Source of the DNA: Pogonophryne albipinna
Lineage: Eukaryota > Chordata > Actinopteri > Perciformes > Artedidraconidae
Length of the DNA: 64,000 bases
Reading direction: 5' to 3'
Assembly (NCBI GenBank): GCA_028583405.1
Contig: JAPTMU010000163.1
Span: forward strand, 202,996 to 266,995
Shown: piece by piece, positions 1-27,900 of the stretch
Layout of the letters: the number at the start of each line of letters is the position of its first letter
Numbering within the stretch: position 1 is the stretch's first letter
Notes under the pieces: generated by a model
The model's database searches: none
Seen by the model: the letters and a program-made list of their open reading frames with translations, nothing else
Told to the model about the DNA's origin: nothing
Made by a program: the position numbers and the translations under genes

Positions 1-225
1 GCATAACTACACCGTAGTTGTGTATATGTCAATAAACCTTAGAAAGTCTTGAACTCTTGAAAGGGATGTGCAAAATAGCCATAATATACAGTCTTTAATT
101 AACTATTAGTAGAGAATAACGAGTAATGAATATACTTTATTACTCGTTTCCATTCATGTCAATTGCAGATAAATGTTTAGTCTTCTCGAGCAGCAACTAT
201 CAAATATCTCTCCTGATTGTTGGCA
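1..225 (+). repeat. Repeat copy, left part (paralog at 27198-27415)
   Basis: Starts with a LINE-like 3' tail (cataactacaccgtagttg, ending in CTTGAA-type repeats), then unique-looking AT-rich DNA. It matches 27198-27415 closely apart from a small substitution near 160. Interrupted by the LINE at 226. Confidence 0.75.
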
Positions 226-1871
226 CTTTTTTTTTATTTTATTTTTTTAAATGTATTTATAGAAGGACCATGCATACAAAAACATTAATCTCAGCAAAGA
301 GAAGAGATGCAATATGACAGATTATAGCTAATAGCTCATTTCCATCTGTGGTCCTCAGACAGGTTCATAACAATCAATAAACAAATAATAACATTGCATG
401 ATCTCTATCAGTCAAACAATTTCAAAACCTGATTTCAATTCAGCTCAATAAATTAATACATAGGACACTTGAAATACACTTACATGATCTCTGTCACTCA
501 AATAATTACAAAGCCTGATTTAAATTCAGGTTTACGAACATAACACTTAGTACACTTCAAATACACTTCAATAAAATATCTAAGATATAGTATGACAATA
601 CAGTTCAAATAATAAAAAACTCAGATTACAGTGTAGTTAATGTTGACTGCTTGCTTAATATCATTTTTTTTGCACCATAGGAAAACGAGTTAAAGTCAGT
701 TCAGGTTTTAAGTTCAACTGGAAGAGTATTCCAGTTCTTGATGGCCGTAAACGAAAATGCTGATCGTCCAAAGGCAGTGCGCCTCAGAGGGAGGTTAGAT
801 CTGCATTTGATGAAGATCTGGAGTTTCTGCAACTCTGCTCACGGCGAAACTGAAAAAAGCCCCTCAACGGTGGTGTTGTAGAATTGTGAATGATTCTGAA
901 TACCAATCGAACTCGGGAAAGTAGAACACGACTATCAAAACTGAACAGTTTGTATTTGGACAGTATATTGCAATGATGGTGTTTTAATGACTTTCTATCC
1001 ATAACTTTTAAGGCTTGTTTGTAAAGAACCTCAAGTGGTCTCATAGCAGTCTTAGTTGCTTGGGACCAGCAGGTTATACAGTAGTGAACATGTGATAGTA
1101 TCATGGCATGCAAAAAGGTTTTCGATGCTTCTATGGTTAATGAGTTCCTAATATGTTTACATTTGAAAATGTTATATTTCAGCTTTCTAGTCATGCTTCT
1201 AATATGGCTTTCAAAAGTCAAATTGGCATCCAAGATCACTCCCAAGTATTTGACCTCATTGACGTTTTCAATTATTTTACCATTCACACGAAGCTGTGGA
1301 TGCGTGGTTGTTTTTTTCTTATTCGTGAAATACATTGTCACTGTTTTGTTAGTGTTTAAAGTAAGACACGAGTCATGTAACCATTGAGCAACTTTGTGCA
1401 GCGTCGACGAGAGCTTGGAGGCAACCTGTTCAGCATCTTTCCCATGAGTGTAAACCACCGTGTCGTCAGCATACATCTGGACGTCCACATCCTCACAAAC
1501 AGATGGGAGATCATTCATATGCTGAACCACAGCGGTCCAAGAATTGAGCCTTGTGGCACTCCGATTGAGCATGGCTTAGTTTCTGACAGTTTATCATTTA
1601 TACGGACACATTGAGAACGACCAGCTAAATAAGACCTGACCCATTGTACTGTGCTAACTGACAGGTTGAAATTGTTGAGTTTTGATAAAAGTTTGGTATG
1701 GTTTACTGCGTCAAATGCTTTTCGCAGGTCAAGGAACACTGCTCCAACTATCCCTCCTTTGTCTAACTTAGCCTTGATTCCTTCCACTAAATAGCAGCAT
1801 GCAGTCTCAGTAGAATCATTGGTCCTAAAACCAAACTGCATAGGATGGAGTAGGTTGTTGTAGCTTAGGTG
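226..1871 (-). mobile_element. 5'-truncated LINE with poly-A end at 226; frameshifted reverse transcriptase
   Basis: Minus-strand non-LTR retrotransposon. RT motifs: FLDLRKAFDAVNH, GVPQGSILGPL and MYADDTVVY (catalytic YADD kept). The frame breaks between 1572 and 1515, where a TA dinucleotide seems lost before MNDLPSV. The 3' end is a T-rich run on the plus strand from 226, i.e. a poly-A tail. The element splits a repeat whose unbroken paralog is at 27198-28050. Clade not determined (Jockey/CR1-like by motif). Confidence 0.8.
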
Positions 1872-2460
1872 TGACAATCACCTTCCCTGAATTTTACTCA
1901 GGTGTAACTAAAGTCTGATTTAAGGGTTGTTTATATTTCACATCATTAATCAGAATCTGCAGAGTAACTCAAATAAATGTAGTGGAGTAAAAATACCAGG
2001 TTAACCTCTGAATTGTAGTGGAGTAGAATTACAAAGTAACAATGAGCTGTCATGTGGGTATATATTAATGTGCATTATGGACACAAGCGATTTCCCCCCA
2101 TTTATTAATTATATGTTTTACATTTGATAACACCAATGTGTTTAATACTGGCAACTTCTAATTGTGGGAAAAACAAAAACGTTCAGTAGAGACGTCCCAG
2201 AACATTTTGCAAAACACAAGAGCCAGCATGTGTAGTTCTGGGGGGGCGTTCGAGTCCAGTTTTGGATAGTCTGCTGTGGTTTCATTCCATTTCAAACAGC
2301 TGTTTGACGCTCAGTGTAACCTTGGCGCACTGCCACTCCAACATCCAATCCCAGAGCTTGAAGATTAATCATGAGCACTGTAGTCACAAACGATAGCGGG
2401 GGATTATGGGTAGTGTAGTGTCTTCGGCCATCCTAAACTCAGAAATCTTTTTTGGATTTC
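1872..2460 (+). repeat. Repeat copy, right part (paralog at 27413-28050)
   Basis: Continues the same repeat after the LINE: the segment with taaagtctgatttaagggtt and the segment with ggggggcgttcgagtccag occur in the same order at 27413-28050 inside the long-TIR element. Part of it also resembles the interior of the tandem-array MITE at 6.6 kb. Confidence 0.7.
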
Positions 2461-2611
2461 ATATGGCATTAACACCATATCCCAACATGCATTGCGGCTA
2501 AAACATCCAATCAGCGAGCTTAAACCATAGCTGAGGATCTTGGGTAATCAGTTCAGTGGCTGTGTTTCGCAATGATGCTCCAAATGTCCCTTATAGGCCT
2601 ACGTCTGTTTC

Positions 2612-2715
2612 CGGTTATTTTTATTTTGAAATTCAGTTCCTGACGGACGCCAACAAAGCCCGAGATTATGGAATTAAACAAATAAATAAAAACAAGGATA
2701 ATTGTGTGTTGTCTG
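2612..2715 (+). repeat. Dispersed repeat fragment shared with 22285-22395
   Basis: About 100 bp (ttcctgacggacgccaa ... aataaataaaaacaagg) nearly identical to 22285-22395 upstream of NLR exon 3. A third, decayed version appears near 22500-22560. Family not recognised. Confidence 0.6.
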
Positions 2716-3172
2716 TTGATGATGGCGTTGTCAAAGAGAAAGCATTCATCAGGCGCTTCGAAAACGTAAAATTAAATAGAAACAAGAGGAAAATACAGCA
2801 CGAGTCAGGTATGTGTGTGTGAGCATTTGAAACTATTTTAAATTGAAATAATTCTGCATGTACACTACAAGCAGTCTAGTTGCTTAATCCGTATGTCCCG
2901 TCTCTCGGCACTACAACAGCTACATTAGCTAACGTTAGTTAAATTAGCTATGTTAGTTCCCTTGTGTATAAGTGTATAACCGGTCCGCAGCTTTGTGAAC
3001 ATTCAATTTAGAAGATTTTCGATGTTACAGTCAACTGAAGTCGACCCAAAACAGCCAAAAATAGCGGACCTTTAGATCGCTAATATTTAGCATAAGTCAA
3101 TGGAGTTTAACATAGCGGAAATTAGCATCGCGGCTAACGGACATTTTCTGACTGGTGAAGATGATGAGCTGG

Positions 3173-3653
3173 TTAAAGGTGGGGTAGGTAAGTTTCATAA
3201 ACCGGCTCGAGTGCACTAAAATTTGAAAGTACACAGCCGAAAAGAATCCACCCCTTCCTTCAGACTTCCTTACAGAGCACCTCCTCCAACACACATGAAC
3301 GCGCGCATGACGTCAGCAGACTGGTGAAAGTGGCCGCCTGTTGCTGGTGAGTTATTGAAGTACTGCTGCAGCTGCAATGCACGCCCAATGAGGGCACGCC
3401 CAATGAGGGCACGAGATACATCTGTGCGTGCACGAGATGGAAGGCTGACAGACAGGGCGGCAATCCAATCCGTTTAGCCGGATTGGTTGTACTTTTTACA
3501 GAACCACGGCTTCGACAGATGACATTTTTTAATGGATTTGTTGTCAAAGCACTTCAGATATTCATTGCTATCGGGATGTTAAGAGCATTCCATGGAATAT
3601 AACATCAAGTGTATCTCGAGCCGGTTTCTGAAACTTACCTACCCCACCTTTAA
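3173..3653. mobile_element. TTAA-flanked MITE, copy 1
   Basis: Ends are inverted: TTAAAGGTGGGGTAGGTAAG at the left, and its reverse complement ending in TTAA at 3653. The interior has no transposase. A second copy is at 15394-15777. A TTAA target duplication would fit the piggyBac superfamily, but the tips are not diagnostic. Confidence 0.75.
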
Positions 3654-5464
3654 AGATGAATGCAATTACATTTTAAAAAGTTTTAAACAGAACTGTTACA
3701 GATGCAGATGCTTCGTCCAAATTCCATAAAACATACCAACCAGTAGCGCCACACTCAGACGAAAAAGTACAAAGCCTATTCTTCCACTATTTGCATTCCC
3801 ACATTATTCACCAAGCCAGCCCATGCTTTAATATAGATATTATGGATATTGTTATAATTCCTGCTGTCTTTTGTGAACTTCTAATTATTTGTAATTGTTC
3901 TGTTCCACAGATGCTGTAGCAAACCACCATCCAGGGACCAAGACATCAGATATAAGAAAACCCATTATCATAAGAATTTGTTCATGTTAAAAAATAGGGT
4001 ACAAGACAGTTTTTGTGGCCCTGTTCCGGACCTTGTTTCAATGAGCTCATGTTTGAAGTTGTCACCAGAAACAAAAAACAAGATTGTTAAATAGGATAAC
4101 AGACTCTTTTTGGCCCTGTATGAAATAACAATGCATCATTTATTAATACCTATACAAAATGTAATACATGTTCCCTTCATTATTATGTAATAACACCTCC
4201 TTTTGTAATAATTTGCCCATTATGTAGTAAAACAAGTTCAATGCAACTATGTAATACATGGTTATTACAAAATGAGTTGCAAACAATAACATTACAACGG
4301 TTTATTTATTCATCCTTACTCGTAATTCATTTAAAAATATTTCAGTAGAATATCTTTCATTGGCCAAAACTAGATCAAGTGTTCATCCATTAGCCAACAT
4401 GAATATCAACATCAATTTTGGGATGTATTTACAGTTTGGTTACATAATGAATATTACAGTTTTTTAAAAGGGCAACTCACGCATTTTGTAATAACCATTG
4501 CAACATGTAATCATGTTTACAAAATGCAGGGAAATGTATGTTATATTGTTAGATTACAGAATGCAGCAGATTATTACAAAATGTGGGTTTTATTACATAA
4601 TTACGTGGAAATGGTCTCGAGTCATTACATAATGTGTTTATAGGCCTTTTCTTTTATTCTTTGCTTGTCCTTCTTTTAATGAGTATTTTGATAACTGTTA
4701 CACATTGATAGAAACGTGCATTTCTCCTCATTGTGAACATATATTGCACTCATGTTCAGAATATATGGTACGTACATGGTCTTTTATAAATCTGAATATA
4801 GAGTGCATACATGTCCCCATATAAATGTTAAAATATAGTAAATGTATGTTCACATATATACACAACCAATATATTATATATATTTACATATATTACTCAA
4901 TATATGGAAAGCGGCAATTACTGATGTATTATCCCATTTATTGCAATATATTAACACAATATATTATTCTATATATCAATATATTGTAATATATTAACAC
5001 AATATATTATTCTATATATCTTCAATATATTTTGTAGATATGAATAAATATGTTTTTCATGTTGATTATTAATCAGTATCAGTTGGTGTAGCCAACAGCA
5101 AGATTTCCGTTATTAAATCTTTTCAATTAACCAGTAAATCAGAAAACAAAATAATGCAATATATTGACAGTTAATATATGGGGAAATATATTTTCTTTGC
5201 GTAAGGGACTGACTGTGGAAAGTCTATTCTTTGGTAAGTATTTCTTTTTTCTAGTAGTTTAGAACGTACCCTGTTTCCAAGTAATGCCTTTTCATAATAT
5301 CGACAATAATATTTGGAAGCACCGTGTTATATTTTGCTCCATTTTTAGTTGGGTCTAAATGGCAAGCTAGCTATACCTAGCCAGATCTCCTGGCCTTAGT
5401 GCAGGCAGGCAGAGGAGGCCAGGTGGAGCCAGGAGTTCAGTTGAGTTTAGGCACTGGTCTTTTT
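3654..5464. other. Non-coding AT-rich stretch
   Basis: No gene seen. At 4130-4630 short words such as TTATTACAAAATG and TTACATAATG recur on both strands; at 4720-5060 ATATATTG-type words recur. Probably decayed MITE sequence. Confidence 0.4.
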
Positions 5465-5699
5465 TTACTGCCAAATATTGAATCTAAATAATGAGACAGA
5501 GACGGGGGGATATGTGTGCATGTGTAGAGCGAGTGAGAGGGAAGTTGAGCGAGCCGTAGTACGTTTCTGGAAGTGAACGGGAGTAGTTAACGGCAGTAGC
5601 AGCAGTATAACAAAAGTCATAAATATAGACGACGGCCTCCGAAGAACATTGAATGATGTATTCCATGTACTGATCCTGCAGACACCGAGTACACGGGGC

Positions 5700-5776
5700 G
5701 GAAGCCCTGCAGCATGCGCGCCCCCCCCGGCAGCATGCGCGCCCCCCCCTGCAGCATGCGCGCCCCCCCTGCAGCG
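5700..5776. repeat. Short GC-rich tandem repeat
   Basis: Three to four copies of a roughly 20-bp unit (gcagcatgcgcgccccccc). Overlapping frames run through it on both strands, so the open frames here are repeat artefacts. The plus frame continues to 5971 with an unrecognised segment (ITTKPLQSKFMYQLDHFSDK) that could be a decayed coding fragment. Confidence 0.55.
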
Positions 5777-5971
5777 GCAGATATTTGTAAGGTGAATGTA
5801 GAGTTCTTGCGCATCACCACCAAGCCACTGCAATCGAAGTTCATGTATCAGCTGGACCACTTTTCCGACAAGCTGCTACAAATCTTCACCAGCAAAGGAG
5901 GAGTGAAGGGGGAAAAGATAAAGGAAGCCCTTGCAATCAGCATTTTTCCTCAGATACCATGTCCTGCTTAG

Positions 5972-6590
5972 GGACATTTCAACGGATACGACCTTTCTGG
6001 TACACTCATGCAATTACCAAATATACTGTTGGTTTGTGCAGTGCCCTCTAGGCATGAAAATCACGCACCTTTCGGCGAAATTCGCCGTTTTGAATCCAAA
6101 ATAGGTCGTTTGTGTGATTCATGTAGATCTGCAATAAAAATATTTTTGGGGTATGGGGGGGTCTGGGACCCGGAGTAATCTGCGGCCGCGAGCTGTTATG
6201 TGCCATCATGACACGCACGGTGTTCTTTTTTTATTTATTAAAATGCAGCGCGAGCTGTGTGCTCGAGTCTTCCTGCCTGTCGGCTCTGCTGCTCCGCGAT
6301 GATGGTCTAGCTTCAGCAGCCACATTACCTACGGGTGCGTTCGTTAATATTAACTGTGCGGTCCGGAGTCACTGTGGCACAGACTGGACCGCTGGTGAAC
6401 AGCTGTTAGAACGGGCCGTTCAGGTGTTCAGAGCAGAGCTCCCTGTCGGAGCGGCAGAGCGTGATGTAAACTGAAAAGTTTTTCTGTCGCAATATTATTG
6501 TTGAGCTAGCTAACTAGCATACATTGTCACTATCTGCTAACGTTAGCTTTAGCCTTCGTTTTCTAATAGTTTTTTTTTCATAGGCTATAA
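5972..6590. other. No supported gene
   Basis: One 88-codon plus-strand frame (6208-6474) has no recognisable domain. The stretch with ggtatgggggggtctgggacccgg resembles the GC-rich motif near 7915 and 41005, suggesting shared repeat DNA. Confidence 0.35.
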
Positions 6591-6592
6591 AC

Positions 6593-7477
6593 GGAGGTGG
6601 TATAAGTATAGATCTTGTACTTGAGTAGAAGTAGAAGTACTCAGATCTTGTACTAGAGTAAAAGTAGAAGTACTCTGATCTTGTACTTGATTAAAAGCAG
6701 AAATACTCAGATCTTGTACTTGAGTAAAAGTAGAAGTACTCAGGTCTTGTACTTGATTAAAAGCAGAAATACTCAGATCTTGTACTTGAGTAAAAGTAGA
6801 AGTACTCAGATCTTGTTCTTGAGTAAAAGTAGAAGTACTCAGATCTTGAGTAAAAGTAGAAGTACTCAGATCTTGTACTTGAGTAAAAGTAGAAGTACCA
6901 GAGTGTAGGAATACTCTGTTACAGTAAAAGTCCTTAATTCAAAATGTTCCTCAAGTGAAAGTAGGAAAGTATTCTCATCAAAATATAGTGAAAGACAGTG
7001 AAAGTAGTCGTTGTGCAGATTGGTCCATTTCAGAATAATATATATGATATGTTTTACAATGATTGATCATGAAAGTGTTCTCAAAGCTGGTGAAGGTGCA
7101 GCTAGTCTGAATGGCTTTGTAGACTGCAGGGTAGCTGGTGAAGGAGCAGCTAGTCTGAATGGCTTTGTAGACTGCAGGGTAGCTGGTGAAGGTGCAGCTA
7201 GTCTGAATGGCTTTGTAGACTGCAGGGTAGCTGGTGGATTTACTCCAGGTGGAACTAAAGTCTGATTTAACACTTGATTAGATTTCACATCATTCATCCA
7301 GATCTGTGAAGTAACTAAAGGTATTAATACATGTAGTGGAGTAGAAGTACACCATGTACCTCTGAACTGTAGAGGAGAAGAAGAAGAAAGAAGCAAAACA
7401 TTGAAATACTTAACTAAAGTACAAGTATCTCAAAATTGTACCCAAGTATAGTACTTGAGTTTATGAATTTAGTTACT
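6593..7477 (+). repeat. MITE with internal tandem arrays, copy 1
   Basis: About nine units of a 33-bp motif (gtacttgagtaaaagtagaa) at 6600-6905; a single-copy linker; three 48-bp units (gctagtctgaatggctttgt) at about 7085-7230; one unit of the 36-bp motif near 7330-7380; and a tail with tacttgagtttatgaattta. The order is a known teleost MITE layout as I remember it. The reverse-oriented, more expanded relative is at 59079-60720. Confidence 0.8.
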
Positions 7478-7699
7478 TTACACCAGATGCCATAAAGATA
7501 GAAAGACTAAGCCTTGCACAGAGGCATGACAATAGATTTTCAAAATGCTCAACAGCGCTGCCAAAATTATAAACTGACTGCTACTCAATTAAAATAAATG
7601 CTTTTATATATTTCTATTAGATGTGACTCTTTAGCGTTTCTGTTATTATTACCTGCTGCTTTAGTTGTTCTGACTGCTAACATCCTGTTACTCCTCATT

Positions 7700-7990
7700 T
7701 TAAAGCCGATATTCCGTGGGGTCGGGGGCTCGGGTCCTTGTCACCTTTTCCATACCTGATGAGTTTGCATCCCTGATAATACTTATTAAGGAGGCCATAA
7801 TATTTTTGACTCATGGCTGAAGTGAAGTTTCTCCAGCTCTCCCAGGTCGGCAAAAAAATGCATCTCAAATGCATCAGATTGATGCTTTAAAATATGGAAT
7901 ATTCAAAATGTTCTTCCCGGGGAGCATGCCCCCGGACCCCCCTAGAGGGATAATATCCTTCTCACCTTTTTCACCCCTGACCCGTTTTCA
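7700..7990. repeat. Repeat fragment shared with 40960-41060
   Basis: Contains cagattgatgctttaaaat and ggagcatgcccccggacccc, both also found at 40960-41035. Resembles non-coding parts of fish hAT-type elements (recollection only). Confidence 0.5.
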
Positions 7991-9745
7991 TGCCTGACAC
8001 TCACTCTTACACGCACCAAAGTTATATTTATCTAATATTTAACTCCCTCCACCCCCGCATACAATCCCGTTTAGAAGCCCCTCTTCTCTAATTCAACAAC
8101 GTTGGACGAAATGACATTAAGAGAACGGAATTTACAATTAAAAGGCTGTTCAACATGTGTTGACTAACTTGCTTCGGTATCCTAGCTTAATCTGTTATCT
8201 GTAAACGTTCCCTAAATCTACTAATTTAGGGATAATCCACTGACATCCTTTAATACACATGTTCATTTGAATCAGATGTTCTGATAATATCCGCAATATA
8301 AATCTTTAAACTTCTTCTTACCTTTAAAAGTCCGTCACGAACGGTCTATTATGCTGCAACTCTACAGCTCTGCTAGCCTTGGCGCTAACTTCCGGGGAAC
8401 GATTGAGAGGCTCCACGATCCGCCATTGCTGTAAAAAAGTGGTCCATTGGAGTGAACGGAGATGACGTAACTCTCAGTCTATATGGCGCTGGGACAGCCT
8501 TCTTTCGGCGGAAGTGACTATGCGGTCTACGAATGCACCCTTCTAAGGATACAACCCCTGAATTGAGACACAGCCCATGTAAACACCAGTCTTTTGTACA
8601 TTACAAGTTTATTATGTTACAGCCAACGTTAGGCAGAGTTCAAGATCTGTACAGTTTCCCCTTCATGGAGGAGCAGACGTGTCCCCTATCCTTTTCTGTA
8701 GTTCTGTAGAGAGATTTTATTTGTATTCAGAGTCCAGTATGTGTCCGTCTACCTGGCTCAGGGTTTGAGCCCTCTTTCACACAGCGGCACTGGTTATGGG
8801 CTGCACTGTTTCTACTATATTCTATTTTATTTACTTGTATCTGTGTTATTGTGTTGCTCTGATGGAGGAGCCTGTGACCTCAGATCTTCATTTCCATAAC
8901 TACACGGTAGCTATGCACACATGACAATACAAGCCTTGAATCTTGATCTGCGCTAACCACTGAGCCACAAACTGGTTTCTGTCTCTTTCTGAAAGCAAAA
9001 ACAGAAAAGCTTTGTTCACGACTGAGTGGCCAAAACACAACACATCTTTATTTTTAATGTTTTTTATTATAATGATTGGTTTTTAAATAATATTTTGTAA
9101 AGTTTTTATGTAATTTTTTATCATATTTATTTATATGTTTGTATTTTACACTTTAAAACGCAAAAAAAATACTTTAATATTTGTTTGAAAGTCTTTCTAT
9201 TTAATTTGTATTTTTATCACTATCTTGTTTTATTTATTTTTAATTGTGATTATTTTTTATAGTATTTATTTCCTTTTATTATTATTAATATTATTTTTAT
9301 TATAATGTATCCGTCATACGGTTAAACTAAATCTCTCTCGCCAAAAATAACTGCAAACAACAGAAAGACGTGTTGTTGTTTAAACTAAATGAAAGCTCAG
9401 AGCGCTCTCGTTTCAGAGAGGTTTTCTTTTCTTTAAATCTTATTTATTTGTCTGTATTTCCATGTGTTTGGTTTCTATCTGTATTTGTGTCTGAAGTGAT
9501 GTTTGTAGCACTTTCCTGAATCACAGTGAAGATATTGAATCTGAAGCAAAAGCATATTTTCAGAATCAGAATTCCTTTATTTGTCCAGAAAAGTGGAAAT
9601 CTACATTATTACATCAGAAGAAGTAAAGTGCAGATAAAGTGAAAAGAGTAGACGGTATATTAAAATACAACAAAGCAGGAAGACATTATTAATAATAAAG
9701 AATCACAATAAGTGAAAACACATAAGTACACCACGGTTACAATTA
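7991..9745. other. No gene; AT-rich, one LINE-like 3' tail
   Basis: Positions 8895-8945 (cataactacacggtagctat ... cttgaatcttg) resemble the tails at 1-60 and 27198-27260, read as 3' ends of a LINE or its SINE. 9040-9320 is very AT-rich. 9748-9826 is the 3' flank of the NLR gene and is also present at 61003-61080. Confidence 0.45.
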
Positions 9746-9826
9746 TTTATCAGCTGTGATCCTGAACAGACTGAACTCTCTGGGCAGCAGGGAGGAAGTC
9801 TCTGGAACAGGAGGAGACTCTTCCTC

Positions 9827-23333
<13,507 letters not shown>

Positions 23334-23676
23334 AGCAGAGCTCACACCTTCACACACACACAACCACCTGCTGGAGAATCACACATTATCTCATCAGGAC
23401 ACAGACAGAGAGCTCTCACACAGTAACACATTTCAAACAGTCAACAGAGGAAACCTAGTGTTTCGAGTGTAAAGCAGAAGTTTGTTAGGATAAAAAATAA
23501 TTAAAGCTGCATGCAGCGATCATCGGAGCCTCGCACATCCACGCTGGTTGGGATACTTCCAGAATCCCTGTCTACTCAGCAGCGCCATGACAGCTGGAGA
23601 CCGGCCGCAAGGATGAACATCACGTATTTCATGGAGGTGACATTTTGTTAGACTATATAACCAGCACAGTCCCTAG

Positions 23677-24719
<1,043 letters not shown>

Positions 24720-24984
24720 CCCAGAATGTTTTTTCTGTAGCCCCGGACAATTCTCCCTCAATGATATAATACATTACCCGTACTTTACGTGAACCTCATC
24801 ATGACACTAGAGAGGACGGCAGGATTGTAATTTCCCGTGTTCAGTGAATGCAACAGAGGCATCCAGAGAGAGAGAGAGCGCACCGGCAGGGACCGTGTTG
24901 TTAGCATCTGGTTAGCTAGCTGCACTAACTGACATAAGGAGCTGTTTGTTCCACAACAAGCTGGAGGAGAGTCCTCTCCTGTCA
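24720..24984 (+). repeat. Left half of a duplicated segment (paralog at 40160-40627)
   Basis: Matches 40160-40627 (gtagccccggacaattct; catgacactagagaggacgg; gttagcatctggttagctag). The paralog holds extra sequence with a TG/CG array. The right half continues at 28481 after the long-TIR element. Confidence 0.85.
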
Positions 24985-24991
24985 GACTGAG

Positions 24992-27900
24992 CAACACACT
25001 CTCACTCCCTAACCGTCCAGGAGTGACGCTTGGTCAGGGTCCCGAGGCGTGCAGTTGGGACGCGCCGAGGCTCCTTCAGCTTCATAAACGGACGCAAATA
25101 GCTTTCAACTGATTTAAATGTATTCCCATCGGCGGCGGTATTTGACGCTCATGGAAGCACCGCACCCGTTTATGTCGGCGGCTCTTAAAGGCAATGTGAG
25201 CGTCCATTCCCATTGGATAACTGAGAATTGTACACCCGGAAGTAAGTATTCTCCTTACTGTCGATTGATTTGACAGTGATATCTCCACTACTCATCGACT
25301 AAAAAACACCAGATTACCTTTGTTAATTACACGACATTGATAGGTTTAAATTGTGTGCAATGCTTTTGTGTTTTTCCCCTTCAATTCTGAGAAACAACTT
25401 GTTTTCTCTGAAATGTGGAGCGCCAAAGAGACTACACTACCCACAATCCCCAGCTATTGACGCCTGTCCGCTTTGACAAACCTCGTGATAAGTCAACAAG
25501 CTCTGTGATTGAATGAAACATAAATTCATACAAAAAAAGTCCAACCCTGTCTCCTAAAATTGACGTTCCCACAGAACTAAACTGCATTCTCAATTACGTT
25601 TAGCCAGAAACGTATTTTCTCCCACGTTACGTTTCTTATGAACGTTTCTCAAATACGTTTATTTTCTACATATCTTTGCCATTTATTGTCTTGCTTATAA
25701 TAATGATAATAGTCATTTATAAATATCATTTTAGAGCACACATTTGAAATCAGTAGGCGAGGCTGTAATTTCTCCAGCTGTTTCCTCTCATGAGGCAGAA
25801 AATAATAGTTTTAACAGCCAAAAAGCTGCTGTGTCGTTTATTGCACCTCAAACATTAAAACAGATCCAGAGTTACGTGTTTCTGAACTTCCTCTAAGAAG
25901 AAAGGACAGTAACAGAAGAGCTCTGTGGCTTCAGGCTCGATCGACGTTCAAATCCATATTGCATCTCTTCTCTTTGCTGAGATTAATGTTTTTGAATGCT
26001 TGGTCCTTCTATAAATAAATAAAAAATTAAAAAAATGACATTGTTGCCCCAAAAGTGGGCGGGGCTGTAACGTGACGTCGATTTTACTCTCATCTATTAT
26101 TCAAGACCATTCTATTTATTCTAACGTAAATTACATGCCAGTGTTTTATCTTTGTATTACTTATATTTGTATACTTTATTTGCTATGAGTTATATCTGAA
26201 GCAAATGATGTTTCTGAAGATGTGTAGTGAGTTCCACGCTTCAATGCAGCAGAAATGTGAACTCTCATTACAGGAACAACACCGGAAACAGACGTAGGAA
26301 AGATCCTCAGCTCGCTGGATGTTTTAGCCGCAATGCACGTTTTGAAAGATATTACTGATTTTCTTTGAATATCAGAATGTAAATACTGAGTTGAGAGAAT
26401 AGTCAGGGGATTTGGGTGATGGGAGACACATCTATGGAATCACCATTTCAATAGCTTACCATTAAATGACGGATATGCCTTTCTGTCTGTGATGTTTTAC
26501 AAATCAGATATTAATGTGTAGAAGTAAAACATGAGAAATAGCAATATCCTGTAAAATTATGTGAAAACATGAATAAAACTACACATATAATAATACAAAG
26601 TTATTATTAGTATGCTGTGTACCTTGTGTGCACCGCCTAGTGGTTAAAGCACGTCATTGAATTATTTTTGTTGAATAATGTTATTTTTGTTGAATAATGT
26701 TATTTGATGAAAAACATATTAAGAGTCCATACTTTCATAGGGGGAAAGTAGAAGGTCTGTGATAGAAGTATAGAATATAACAAATCAAGAAGATACTGTA
26801 AGTGATCTCTACAATAAAACAGTTTAGTGCTGGATGTACAAAGATATTAATATGAGGATGTGCAAAACAGACAAACTAATTAACCTTTATTAACACATTA
26901 AAGAATACTTTAGGTTAAGGTCTTCTTTCAAATAAGAAAAAAGCTTTGGGGGTATCTATCTGCAGATACATATTAAGCCTGACAAAGTACTTAACGTCTA
27001 ATATATTGCTTTCCTGCAATGTTAACTATGTTGAAGCACTTATTTTAACTGATATTATACACATTAATTATACTCTTATGTAGATAGAATAAGAAATGTG
27101 CAGAATGACAGTTTAATGGTGGAGGTACACACATATTGATAGATGTCTTGTAATGCACTGTTGAGGAACCTGTGACCCAAGTTTTTCATTCATTCCATAA
27201 CTACACCGTAGTTGTGTATATGATATGTCAATAAACCTTTAGAAAATCTTGAAATCTTGAAAGGGATGTGCAAAATAGCCATAATATACAGTCTTTAATT
27301 AACTATTAGTAGAGAATAACGAGTAATGAATATACTTTATAGAGATCTGCAGATAAATGTTTAGTCTTCTCAAGCACCAACTATCAAATCTCTCTCCTGA
27401 TTGTTGGCACTTGACAATCACCTTACCTGAATTTAACTCAAGTGTAACTAAAGTCTGCTTTAAGGGTTGTTTATATTTCACATCATTAATCAGAATCTGC
27501 AAAGTAACTCAAATAAATGTAGTGGAGTAAAAATACCAGGTTAACCTCTGAATTGTAGTGGAGTAGAATTACAAAGTAACAATGAGCTGTCATGTGGGTA
27601 TATATTAATGCTGCGCATTATGGATACAAGCGATTTTCACCCATGTAGTAATTACATGTTTTAAATGTGTACACACCAATGTGTTTCCTATCACCTAAAC
27701 CTCCAGGGCTGTACACAGTTTAATACTGTCAACTTCTCATTTTGGGAAAAAGGAAAACGTCTTTTAAAACTACAATTCCCAGTAGAGACGTGCCATAGAG
27801 AACATGTTGCGAAACACAATAGCCAGCATGTGTAGTTCTGGGGGGGCGTTCGAGTCCAGTTTTGAATAGTCTGCCGTGGTCTCGTTCCATTTCAAAGCAG

